A stretch of 38,572 nt of DNA from Planctomycetota bacterium (GTDB taxonomy: Bacteria; Planctomycetota; B15-G4; JADJEK01): assembly GCA_016213895.1 (NCBI GenBank), contig JACQZJ010000078.1, positions 51,689 through 90,260 on the forward strand, given 5' to 3'. Position numbers and translations under genes: made by a program. The notes below the pieces were generated by a model that saw only the letters and a program-made list of their open reading frames with translations, ran no database searches and was not told the DNA's origin. Each line of letters opens with the position of its first letter. The first letter of the stretch is position 1. Positions 30,681-37,440 of the stretch are shown here, piece by piece.

Positions 30681-33257
30681 CTAACGGATTCCGACTTTTC
30701 CCGTGGCGAGATCGGCTGCCGGGCGCACGCCGAAGGAGTCGAACCGTCCACTCCCGTCGTTCGTGAACCGAGCCGCGGACCGGCAAAGCGAGGTGTTGCA
30801 GTCCCAGGAGCCTCCCCGGAAGGCCCGGAGGACCGAGTCCTCCGAGTCCCACGCGGAACCGTCGTTCGGGGCTCCCTCGTAGGAGTTCTTATCCGTGGAG
30901 TCCTGACACCATTCGGAGAGGTTGCCCTGCATGTCGTGCAAGCCGAACGGGTTCTGACGAAAGGACCCGACCGGCGCGTGGGTGACGTAGCCGTCGTCCA
31001 GCCAGTCCTCGAATCCCCAGTCCAGGACCCCGCCGAACCTCATCAGGAACTGGTCGGCGAGGTTCGCCGCTCCCGCGAGGCTCTCCTTCTCGTCGCCGCT
31101 CCACCACACCGTGGAAGTGCCCGCGCGGACCGCGTACTCCCACTCCGCCTCGGTGGGAAGGCGGAGCCCCAGGTTGCCGAGAACCTGCGCCGCCTCGTTC
31201 CAGGTCACCTGCTCGACGGGATGCAGCGGGGTCACCTTCTTGCCGCCGTACTCGTCGCCCGGCCGGTACGCGCTCGGGTTGCTGCCGGTGAAGCGCAGCC
31301 ACTGGCCCTGGGTCATCTCATACTTGGAAAGCAGGAAGGGGCGAACGGTCACGGCATGGACCGGTCCCTCGATGGGGCGCGCCTGCGGATCGACGTTCGG
31401 GGAGCCCGCGGGCTCGGCCTCGCTGGGCGGCCTGCCGCCCATGTCGAACGCTCCTCCCGGCAGCAGGACGAACACCAATCCGGTCTCCTCGGTGATGAGG
31501 AGCTTCCCGTCAGGTCCCCTCTCGGGCACGGCGCCCGTCTGGATGTGGGCGAACTCCCAGAGGCCCGAGCCCGGGTCCGGGCCGAGGGGAACCAGGCCGA
31601 GCTGGGGAGCGAGCCCGAGACCGTCGTAGCGCGGGCAGGCGCCGCGGTCGGCGATCGAGGCGATGGCGGCGTCCCAGCGCGCCGCCTGCTGCACGATGCT
31701 CCGGTCGTGCACCGTCTTCGCGAAGGCCAGGCGCTCCTCGACCCGCCGCAGCGTGCCCGACTCGGCGCTGGACAGGGCCAGCAGGCCCTTCACCAGCTCG
31801 CTCAGCACCTCGTGGCGCCACTCGCTCTCGGCGCTTCGAAACGCCGGCGCGCCGTCCGCGGCCAGGGGGGCCGAGGCGCGCAGGGCGGCCAGGTTCTGCT
31901 GGTGGACCTCCAGCCGCACGAGCAGGAAGCGCGCCCGGTCGATCCAGTCCTCTATCCGCGGGACCATCTCCGGCGCCGCGGGCCAGAGCCGCTGCGCCTC
32001 GGCCTCGAGGTCGGAAAGCAGCTTGACGTCGGACAGGCGGCGGATCTCCTCGTAGCGGGCCTGCGCGCGCGGATAGGACCAGAGGACGACGTAGCCGAGG
32101 AAGCCAAGGAGGGGCAGGACCGCGGCGACGACGGCCGTCGCCACGACCGGCCTGCGCCGGATCCGGCGCCAGGAGCGGGTCAAAACGCCGGCGGGCCGCG
32201 CCAGGATCGGCTCGCCGCGGGCCACGCGGCCCAGGTCCTCGGCGAAGAGCGCCGCGGTCTGGTAGCGCCGCGAGGGCTCCTTCTCCATGGCGGTGAGGAT
32301 GACGGTCTCGAGGTCGCGGGTCACGGACGGGTTGAGGCGCCGCGGCGCCACGGGCTCCTCCTCCAGGATCTGGCGGAAGACCTGCTCCGTGGTCTCGCCC
32401 TCGAAGGGAACGCGCCCGCACACCGCCTGGTAGAGGGTGACGCCGAGCGAGTACACGTCAGTGCGCGCGTCGATGGCGTGCTTCGTGCCGCGGAGCTGTT
32501 CCGGCGCGGCGTAGTGCGGAGTGCCGCGGAACTCGCCGGAGAGCGTCATGAAGGCGAGGTTCTGGTGACGCGCCACGCCGAAGTCCATGACCTTGGCTCG
32601 CCGCCCGTCCTCCACGCGGATGTTCGACGGCTTGACGTCCCGATGCACCACGCCCGCGGAGTGCGCCACGTGCAGGGCGCTGGCCACGTCGCCGGCCCAG
32701 CCGAGCAGCGCGGTCAAGGGGACCTTGTCGCCGCCGCCGGCGGCCACGCGCAGGATCTGGTCCAGGTCCTGGCCGGGCACCAGCTCCATGGCGAAGTAGC
32801 ACACGCCGCCTTGTTCGCCGCCGCTGTACACGGTCACGATGTTCGGGTGGCGCAGCCGCGAGACCACCTCCATCTCGCGCCAGAAGCGCGCGCGCGCCTC
32901 GGGAGACCCGGCCAGCTCCGGCCGGATGATCTTCAAGGCCACCTCGCGACCGATGGGCTCCTGGCGGGCGAGGTAGACCGCGCCCATGCCGCCGGCGCCG
33001 ATGCGGCGGAGCAGCCGGTACTCTCCGAGCCGCTCGAACGGCAGGCCCGGCTCCGCCTGCGCCGCGCCGGGGAATTCGGCCGGCCGCGCGAAGAAGGCGC
33101 TCGCCTCTGCGCCGGCTCCGAGCAGCGCCTCCACCTGCTCGAGGAGAGCGGGCTCATCGCGGCAAGCCTCGGCGAGGAACGCCTTGCGGCCCGCCTCGTC
33201 CCGCTCGAGGGCCGCGAGGTACAGGTCCTTCAGTCTCTCCTGACGTTCCTGCGTCAT
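30681..33257 (-). CDS. Transmembrane Ser/Thr protein kinase with C-terminal FGE-sulfatase domain
   Basis: 858 aa from the ATG at 33257, preceded by GGCGGAGG. The N-terminal 1-75 segment is helical ('RKAFLAEACRDEPALLEQVE'). The kinase domain spans about 78-345 with all active residues: glycine loop 'IGAGGMGAVYLA', K109 in 'VALKI', H205-R206-D207 in 'VVHRDVKPSN', D225-F-G and 'YAAPEQL'. One membrane helix (about 370-393) leads to a coiled region and then, from about residue 597, a formylglycine-generating-enzyme-like sensor domain ('VFVLLPGGAFDMGG', 'LRLPTEAEWEYAVRAGTST', 'FGLHDMQGNLSEWCQDS', 'FRGGSWDCNTSLCRSAARF'). A receptor kinase with an external domain is implied. The ECF factor nearby is a candidate partner. 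Confidence 0.93.
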   Translation of the reverse strand: MTQERQERLKDLYLAALERDEAGRKAFLAEACRDEPALLEQVEALLGAGAEASAFFARPAEFPGAAQAEPGLPFERLGEYRLLRRIGAGGMGAVYLARQEPIGREVALKIIRPELAGSPEARARFWREMEVVSRLRHPNIVTVYSGGEQGGVCYFAMELVPGQDLDQILRVAAGGGDKVPLTALLGWAGDVASALHVAHSAGVVHRDVKPSNIRVEDGRRAKVMDFGVARHQNLAFMTLSGEFRGTPHYAAPEQLRGTKHAIDARTDVYSLGVTLYQAVCGRVPFEGETTEQVFRQILEEEPVAPRRLNPSVTRDLETVILTAMEKEPSRRYQTAALFAEDLGRVARGEPILARPAGVLTRSWRRIRRRPVVATAVVAAVLPLLGFLGYVVLWSYPRAQARYEEIRRLSDVKLLSDLEAEAQRLWPAAPEMVPRIEDWIDRARFLLVRLEVHQQNLAALRASAPLAADGAPAFRSAESEWRHEVLSELVKGLLALSSAESGTLRRVEERLAFAKTVHDRSIVQQAARWDAAIASIADRGACPRYDGLGLAPQLGLVPLGPDPGSGLWEFAHIQTGAVPERGPDGKLLITEETGLVFVLLPGGAFDMGGRPPSEAEPAGSPNVDPQARPIEGPVHAVTVRPFLLSKYEMTQGQWLRFTGSNPSAYRPGDEYGGKKVTPLHPVEQVTWNEAAQVLGNLGLRLPTEAEWEYAVRAGTSTVWWSGDEKESLAGAANLADQFLMRFGGVLDWGFEDWLDDGYVTHAPVGSFRQNPFGLHDMQGNLSEWCQDSTDKNSYEGAPNDGSAWDSEDSVLRAFRGGSWDCNTSLCRSAARFTNDGSGRFDSFGVRPAADLATGKVGIR

Positions 33258-33570
33258 GGTCCGCCTCCGCCAAGTCCACTGGAGGACACGATACTGGCCG
33301 GACCTGGCGAGCCACCAGGCGAGGCGTTCGAATCCGAGGTCGCCGGCAGAGAAGGCGTGGCGCAGGTTCGGGGCTTCGACCTTCTGTGTGGGCAGCTGAT
33401 CGAGCTTGTTGCGGCGTTCCTCCAACGCCAGAGGCTGCAGGCTCCCGATTTCGACGCGTCCTCCTTGGGGGCTCAGGGAAACCGCGCTCCGCCCGCGCTT
33501 TCGGGGGCACGGCCGCGCGTCCCTTCACCGCGGGGCTGCGCTCGCCGGTTGTCCGAGCGACGCAGTTCGC

Positions 33571-33602
33571 GCGCCCGCCCCTTCGAAGTGGAGGGCGGGC
33601 GC
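33571..33602. repeat. Orphan hairpin, perfect 10-bp stem
   Basis: GCGCCCGCCC (33571-33580) pairs with GGGCGGGCGC (33593-33602) around a 12-nt loop containing TTCGAA. It is more than 300 nt from either flanking gene start. Confidence 0.55.
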
Positions 33603-33925
33603 TCCAGGACCGATGTGCTTGAGGAGGGCCGGGGAGTCTCCCAGCCTATGCGGCGTTACCCACACGCAAGGTTGAAGCCGCACTATCGATCCGCGCTACC
33701 GACACGAGGACGGGCACGACCGCTGCCCTTCCTGGCGCTGCTCCTGACGGCCTGGCGCGCGCGCGACCGCGCGACGCATTGCGCTCGTCGCCCTGGCCTT
33801 CACTCTGCGCCACGCCCTGGCCGCCATTCGCATCGACGCGGCGGCCGAGCACCCGTCCTACTCCGTGCTCAGCAGCGCAGATGCTGCGAAGGTGCAGGAG
33901 AGCACCGATTCCGCGATTCACTGTT

Positions 33926-33952
33926 GTTCGCTTTTCGTTCGGCGGCTATTCT
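33926..33952 (+). promoter_or_regulatory. LexA-type box GTTC-N7-GTTC and -10 upstream of lexA
   Basis: GTTCGCTTTTCGTTC (33926-33940) is followed by TATTCT (33947-33952), a likely -10, 34 nt before the ATG. Its position implies autorepression of lexA. Confidence 0.8.
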
Positions 33953-33986
33953 CGTCTCGCGTGAAGTCGTTGCAGAAGGGACCGCC

Positions 33987-34628
33987 ATGACCCTGCCGAT
34001 CTCGCGCCGACAAATGGGGCTTCTGAACGCCTTCCGGGCCTTCGTGCGCACGCACGGCCGCACGCCGAGCGTGCGCGAACTCGGGGCCCTCCTCGGCCGC
34101 TCGGCCTCGACCGTCCACCAGACGCTCTCCGCCCTGGCCAGGAAGAAGCTGCTGGTGAACGGGGGAGGAGCCCACGGCTGGCGGCTCGGCGAAACAGCCC
34201 TGGATCAGGCCGCGCAACAGGCCGCGGCTCTCGAGCCGCTGACCGAGATGCTGCGCGTTCCCATCCGCGGCGCCATCGCCGCCGGCCGTCCCATCGAGGC
34301 GATCGACGATCCGCAGGACGCGCTCCTCCTTCCCCGCGATCAGGTGCGGGAGGGCACGTATGCGCTCCGCGTCCAGGGCGACAGCATGCGCGAGGACCAC
34401 ATCCTCGACGGCGACATCGTGCTCGTGGAGCCGCAGCCCAAGGTCGAGGACGGCGAGATCGCCGTGGCCCTGCTCGAGGACGGCACGGCCACGCTGAAGC
34501 GCGTCTATCGCGATGCGCGGCGCCGCAAGATCCGCCTGCAGCCGGCCAACGGCGCGATGAAGGCGCTCCTCGTCGACCAGGTCGAGATCCAGGGCAAGGC
34601 CGTCGGCATCTACCGCAAGCTCGGTTGA
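33987..34628 (+). CDS. lexA: LexA, SOS-response repressor
   Basis: 213 aa, ATG at 33987 after AGAAGGGA. The N-terminal winged helix-turn-helix reads 'RTPSVRELGALLGRSASTVH'. The autocleavage machinery is complete: the scissile A99-G100 bond in 'GAIAAGRP', the nucleophile S133 in 'VQGDSMRED' and the general base K171 in 'TATLKRVY'. On RecA-filament activation it cleaves itself and releases SOS genes. The direct-repeat operator just upstream and the same site before imuA and the radical SAM gene define its probable local targets. A much longer open frame passes through this gene from 29283, but it is shadow upstream of this ATG. Confidence 0.95.
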   Translation: MTLPISRRQMGLLNAFRAFVRTHGRTPSVRELGALLGRSASTVHQTLSALARKKLLVNGGGAHGWRLGETALDQAAQQAAALEPLTEMLRVPIRGAIAAGRPIEAIDDPQDALLLPRDQVREGTYALRVQGDSMREDHILDGDIVLVEPQPKVEDGEIAVALLEDGTATLKRVYRDARRRKIRLQPANGAMKALLVDQVEIQGKAVGIYRKLG

Positions 34629-34631
34629 GGC

Positions 34632-34650
34632 GCCTCGCCCCTGCCGAGGC
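34632..34650 (+). terminator. Small hairpin just after lexA
   Basis: GCCTCG and CGAGGC pair around a 7-nt loop starting 3 nt past the lexA stop. No T-tract follows immediately. Confidence 0.35.
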
Positions 34651-34750
34651 CCGAGCCCCTGGTCCTTCTCCGTAAGGCTCTTTCATCCTCAACTCTCTGC
34701 CGGTTTACCGGCGCACCCTTGACCGCGAGCATCGAGGCGAACCGCGCGCT

Positions 34751-34800
34751 GAGCGGAGCGGCGTTTCCCTGGTGGAGGGTGCGGCCGCGACGGCATCCCG
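34751..34800 (+). repeat. Dispersed intergenic repeat, copy B
   Basis: Begins GAGCGGAGCGGCGTTTCCCT and continues to CGGCCGCGACGGC. The first 22 nt match copy F (reverse complement) with a single-base indel. Confidence 0.55.
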
Positions 34801-34868
34801 CCCCACATCACGTATGTTGGAACGTCCAGGATGGCGTCCTCTCGGCCTGAGCTCGGCTGAAGCCGCGA

Positions 34869-34910
34869 GGCGGAGCAGCGTTTCTCCGGGAGAGGACGCG
34901 GCCGCGACGA
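34869..34910 (+). repeat. Dispersed intergenic repeat, copy C
   Basis: GGCGGAGCAGCGTTTCTCCG then GCGGCCGCGACGACG parallels copy B about 118 nt away in the same orientation. It is more diverged and lacks the 3' half. Confidence 0.45.
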
Positions 34911-34975
34911 CGTTCCACTCTCACCTCCCGTGCCTTCACCACACCGAACCGCCGGCATCGCCGTGCGCCTCGACG

Positions 34976-35062
34976 AGCCGCTGCTCGTTCGTCGCGCACT
35001 CGATGCACCGGGAGTCGCGCTGCCGCGTCCGGCCCCGGAGAAACGGCTGCGACGCCGCTCCG
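34976..35062 (-). repeat. Dispersed intergenic repeat, copy D
   Basis: Reverse-complement copy of A. The 39 nt at 34981-35019 differ from A at two positions, and AAACGGCTGCGA (35041-35052) matches A's other half. Confidence 0.7.
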
Positions 35063-35106
35063 CACCACGCCACGACATCGGTCTAGGCTACGGCCGCTGC
35101 AACGCG

Positions 35107-35200
35107 CCGCTCCTCCTTCCTCGCGCACGGCCTGCACCGCAAGTCGCGCATCCAAGTCGCGCATCCGTCCCCGAATCCAGGGAAACGGCCGCTCCGCTCC
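35107..35200 (-). repeat. Dispersed intergenic repeat, copy F
   Basis: On the minus strand it begins GGAGCGGAGCGGCCGTTTCC and later has CGGATGCGCGACTT, GCGGTGCA and GTGCGCGA in the same order as copy A. It contains an internal 13-bp tandem duplication. Confidence 0.5.
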
Positions 35201-35223
35201 TCCCACATTTTTCTCTTCCCATT

Positions 35224-35245
35224 GTTCGTATTTTGTTCGTATACT
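35224..35245 (+). promoter_or_regulatory. LexA-type box GTTC-N7-GTTC and -10 upstream of imuA
   Basis: GTTCGTATTTTGTTC (35224-35238) is followed by TATACT (35240-35245), 11 nt before the imuA ATG. The operator sits directly against the -10, so bound LexA should block the imuA-imuB-dnaE2 transcript. Confidence 0.8.
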
Positions 35246-35255
35246 CTCATCTGCC

Positions 35256-35894
35256 ATGACTACCCTCTCCACTGACATCCCCTCCCTCGACTCCCTCCTT
35301 CCTGACCACGGCCTGCCCCGCGGCAGCCTGATCCAGCTCTCCGGTACCCCCTCCTGCGGCAAGACCGCCCTCGCCTTCGCCCTGATCGCCGCGGCCCAGC
35401 GCCGCAACGAAGACGCCGCCTTCATCGATCCGCGCCGCGCCTTCTTCGCGCCCGCGGCGCAGGCCGCGGGCATCGACCTCGACCGCCTGCTCCTGGTGCG
35501 CCCGCCGCCTCCTCTTGACGCGCGCGACGCCACGGCCGGCCTGCGCGTCCTCGATCACCTGCTGCGCAGCAAGGGCTTCCCGCTGATCGTCCTCGACCTG
35601 TCCGGCGAGTGCCTCGCGCCGCCCCTCCACCGCCTGTTCCGCGTGGGGCGTCTGGCCAAGGTGAGCGAGACGATCGCCCTGCTCATCACCGAGTCCGCGC
35701 CCGGCGAGCCCTCCCTCGGCTCCGCCATCGCGCTGCGCCTGGCCGTGGCGCGCAGCGGCTTCTCCTTCGTGCCGCGCGCGCAGACGCCCTTCTCGCTCGG
35801 CGGCTCGCGCGTGACCGTCGAAATCAGGAAGAGCAAGTTCGGACCGCCCGGCGGCCGCGCCGACCTCGATCTCCTTCCAGGCAGGACGAGTTGA
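35256..35894 (+). CDS. imuA: ImuA, RecA-like SOS mutagenesis protein
   Basis: 212 aa, ATG at 35256. It is a RecA-fold protein with 'GLPRGSLIQLSG' and an apparently complete Walker A 'GTPSCGKT' (residues 30-37), 'DLDRLLLVRP', and a Walker-B-like hydrophobic strand 'FPLIVLDLSGE'. The C-terminal 'VEIRKSKFGPPGGRADLDL' resembles the RecA/ImuA end. It is the first gene of the SOS cassette imuA-imuB-dnaE2 that performs error-prone translesion synthesis. Whether this version hydrolyses ATP is unknown. The imuB start is 22 nt downstream. Confidence 0.85.
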   Translation: MTTLSTDIPSLDSLLPDHGLPRGSLIQLSGTPSCGKTALAFALIAAAQRRNEDAAFIDPRRAFFAPAAQAAGIDLDRLLLVRPPPPLDARDATAGLRVLDHLLRSKGFPLIVLDLSGECLAPPLHRLFRVGRLAKVSETIALLITESAPGEPSLGSAIALRLAVARSGFSFVPRAQTPFSLGGSRVTVEIRKSKFGPPGGRADLDLLPGRTS

Positions 35895-35916
35895 GGACGC
35901 TGAGGAAGGAGGATGC

Positions 35917-37440
35917 GTGCGCGAACCGGCCGGTCTGCCCGGCGAAGCCTTCCCCGCGCGGCGCACGGCCTGCGCGTTCGTGCCGGGCTTTTGCGCCGCG
36001 GCGCACGCACGCGCCGACCCCGCGCTCGCGGGCGCGGCGTTCGCCGTGGCCGGACGGCTGGAGAAGCGCGACCTGGTCTCGGCCGCCTCGCCGCAGGCGC
36101 TCGCCGCCGGGGTGAAGATCGGCATGACCGCGGCGCAGGCGCTCGCGGCCTGCTCCGCGCTCTGCCTCCTGCCCGAACAGTCGGATCTCGAGGAGCAAGC
36201 GCTCGCCGAGCTGACCGAGGCCCTGAGGAGCGTGTCTCCGGCCGTGGAAGCGGCCGGGAACGGCCTGTTCCACCTCGATCCGCGCGGCCTGTCGCGGGTG
36301 CACGGCGACGAAGCAACGATCCTCGAGCGCATGGTCGCGGTCGTGTCGCGCCTTGGCTTCCCGGACGCGCGCGCCGCCGTGGCCGACACGCGCTTCGCCG
36401 CCTGCGCCGCGGCCGCCTGCGCCGAGTCGCCCACCACGCTGGTCCCGCCGGGAGAGACGCGCGCCTTCCTCGCGCCGCTGCCCCTCGACCTCCTGCCCCT
36501 CTCGCAAGAGAACCTCGAACGCCTGCGCGCCCTGGGCCTCAAGACCCTGGGAGAGTTCGCCGCCCTGCCCGCGGCCTCGGTCGAGGTGCGCTACGGCCTC
36601 GAGGGCGTCCGCGCCCACCGCCTGGCGCGCGGCCTGGACAGCGAGCCGCTGGCGCGCACGCCGGAGATCGAGGAGATCGCGGAGACCTTCGAGCTGGAGG
36701 TTCGCATCGACGGACTGCAGCAGCTCGCCCCGATCCTCGAGACTCTTCTCGACCGCGTGCTCCCTCGCCTCGACGGCCGCGGCGCCCTCGGAGTCGAGGC
36801 CGCGTTCCTCCTCGACGACGGCAAGACCGTCGAGGTGCTCGCCGAGCCGGCCGCGCCCTGCGCCGACCAGAAGACGCTCCTCACGCTCCTCTCCCTCGAG
36901 ATCGAACGTACCGCCTTCTCCGCGCCGGTGGTCGAGGCGACCGTGCGCGTGCTGGCCGCGGCGCCGCGCGTTGCCGAGCAGGGCAGCCTCTTCGCGCGCC
37001 GTTGCGTCGATCCGGGGCGCGTGCAGCGCGTGCTGGCGCGCCTGCGCTCGCTCTGCGGCGCAAACGCGCTCCTGCACCCGAGCGTTCGCGCCGCGCACCG
37101 GCCCGAGGCGCGCACGGCGCCGTCCGCGACTCCCGGCCGTGGAGCAGCAGAGCCCGACCCGCAGCCCGCGCTCCCCCTCTCTCCCGCCCTGCGCCTGCTC
37201 GATCCGCCCGCGCCCGCCCGCGTGCGCCTGCGCCAGGGCCGCATCCTCTCCTTCGCGCTTTCCGGCCAGCCGCCGCTCCTGGTGCGCCTGCGCTTCGGCC
37301 CCTGCTGCCTCTCCGGCGAATGGTGGGAGCGGCCCTTCGCGCGCGACTACTTCGCGGTCGTCACCGCTGGCCACGGCTGGTACTGGCTGTATCGCGACCG
37401 CGCCACCGGCTCCTGGTACGTGCACGGGGTGTTCGACTGA
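35917..37440 (+). CDS. imuB: ImuB, catalytically inactive Y-family polymerase homologue
   Basis: 507 aa from GTG 35917, with AAGGAGG directly upstream. An ATG at 35913 is in another frame. The Y-family layout is recognisable ('RRTACAFVPGFCAAAHARAD', 'GVKIGMTAAQALAACSAL', 'FAACAAAACAES', 'LRALGLKTLGEFAALPAASV'), but the metal-binding acidic residues expected near the N-terminus and in the SxDE motif are replaced ('AAGNGLFHLDPRGL'), as in other ImuB proteins. Two possible beta-clamp-binding peptides are QGSLF (355-359) and QPALPLS (416-422). ImuB acts as the hub linking ImuA, DnaE2 and the clamp. Its TGA overlaps the dnaE2 start (TGATG). Confidence 0.92.
   Translation: MREPAGLPGEAFPARRTACAFVPGFCAAAHARADPALAGAAFAVAGRLEKRDLVSAASPQALAAGVKIGMTAAQALAACSALCLLPEQSDLEEQALAELTEALRSVSPAVEAAGNGLFHLDPRGLSRVHGDEATILERMVAVVSRLGFPDARAAVADTRFAACAAAACAESPTTLVPPGETRAFLAPLPLDLLPLSQENLERLRALGLKTLGEFAALPAASVEVRYGLEGVRAHRLARGLDSEPLARTPEIEEIAETFELEVRIDGLQQLAPILETLLDRVLPRLDGRGALGVEAAFLLDDGKTVEVLAEPAAPCADQKTLLTLLSLEIERTAFSAPVVEATVRVLAAAPRVAEQGSLFARRCVDPGRVQRVLARLRSLCGANALLHPSVRAAHRPEARTAPSATPGRGAAEPDPQPALPLSPALRLLDPPAPARVRLRQGRILSFALSGQPPLLVRLRFGPCCLSGEWWERPFARDYFAVVTAGHGWYWLYRDRATGSWYVHGVFD

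Larger units (their letters stand above)
33258..33986. other. 729-nt divergent region between kinase and lexA
   Basis: No convincing gene. It holds a perfect 10-bp-stem hairpin (33571-33602), a fragment resembling the start of the dispersed repeat in reverse orientation near 33475-33500, and the lexA promoter/operator (33926-33952). One frame from about 33720 to the stop at 33988-33990 looks protein-like but has no start codon, so it is not called. Confidence 0.6.
34629..35255. other. 627-nt intergenic region packed with dispersed repeats
   Basis: It contains a hairpin after lexA (34632-34650), four copies of the dispersed repeat (B, C direct; D, F inverted), a 13-bp tandem duplication of AAGTCGCGCATCC (35141-35166), and the imuA operator. 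No open frame looks like a protein. Confidence 0.65.

Noticed and set aside
33720-33990. Protein-like frame upstream of lexA ('ALVALAFTLRHALAAIRIDA')
   Set aside because: No usable start codon, and it runs through the lexA operator. It could be a decayed gene remnant but cannot be supported.
29283-34628. A single 1781-codon open frame on the plus strand ending with lexA
   Set aside because: Upstream of 33987 it runs antisense through the beta-helix and kinase genes and shows Arg/Pro/His-rich shadow composition. Only the LexA part is real.
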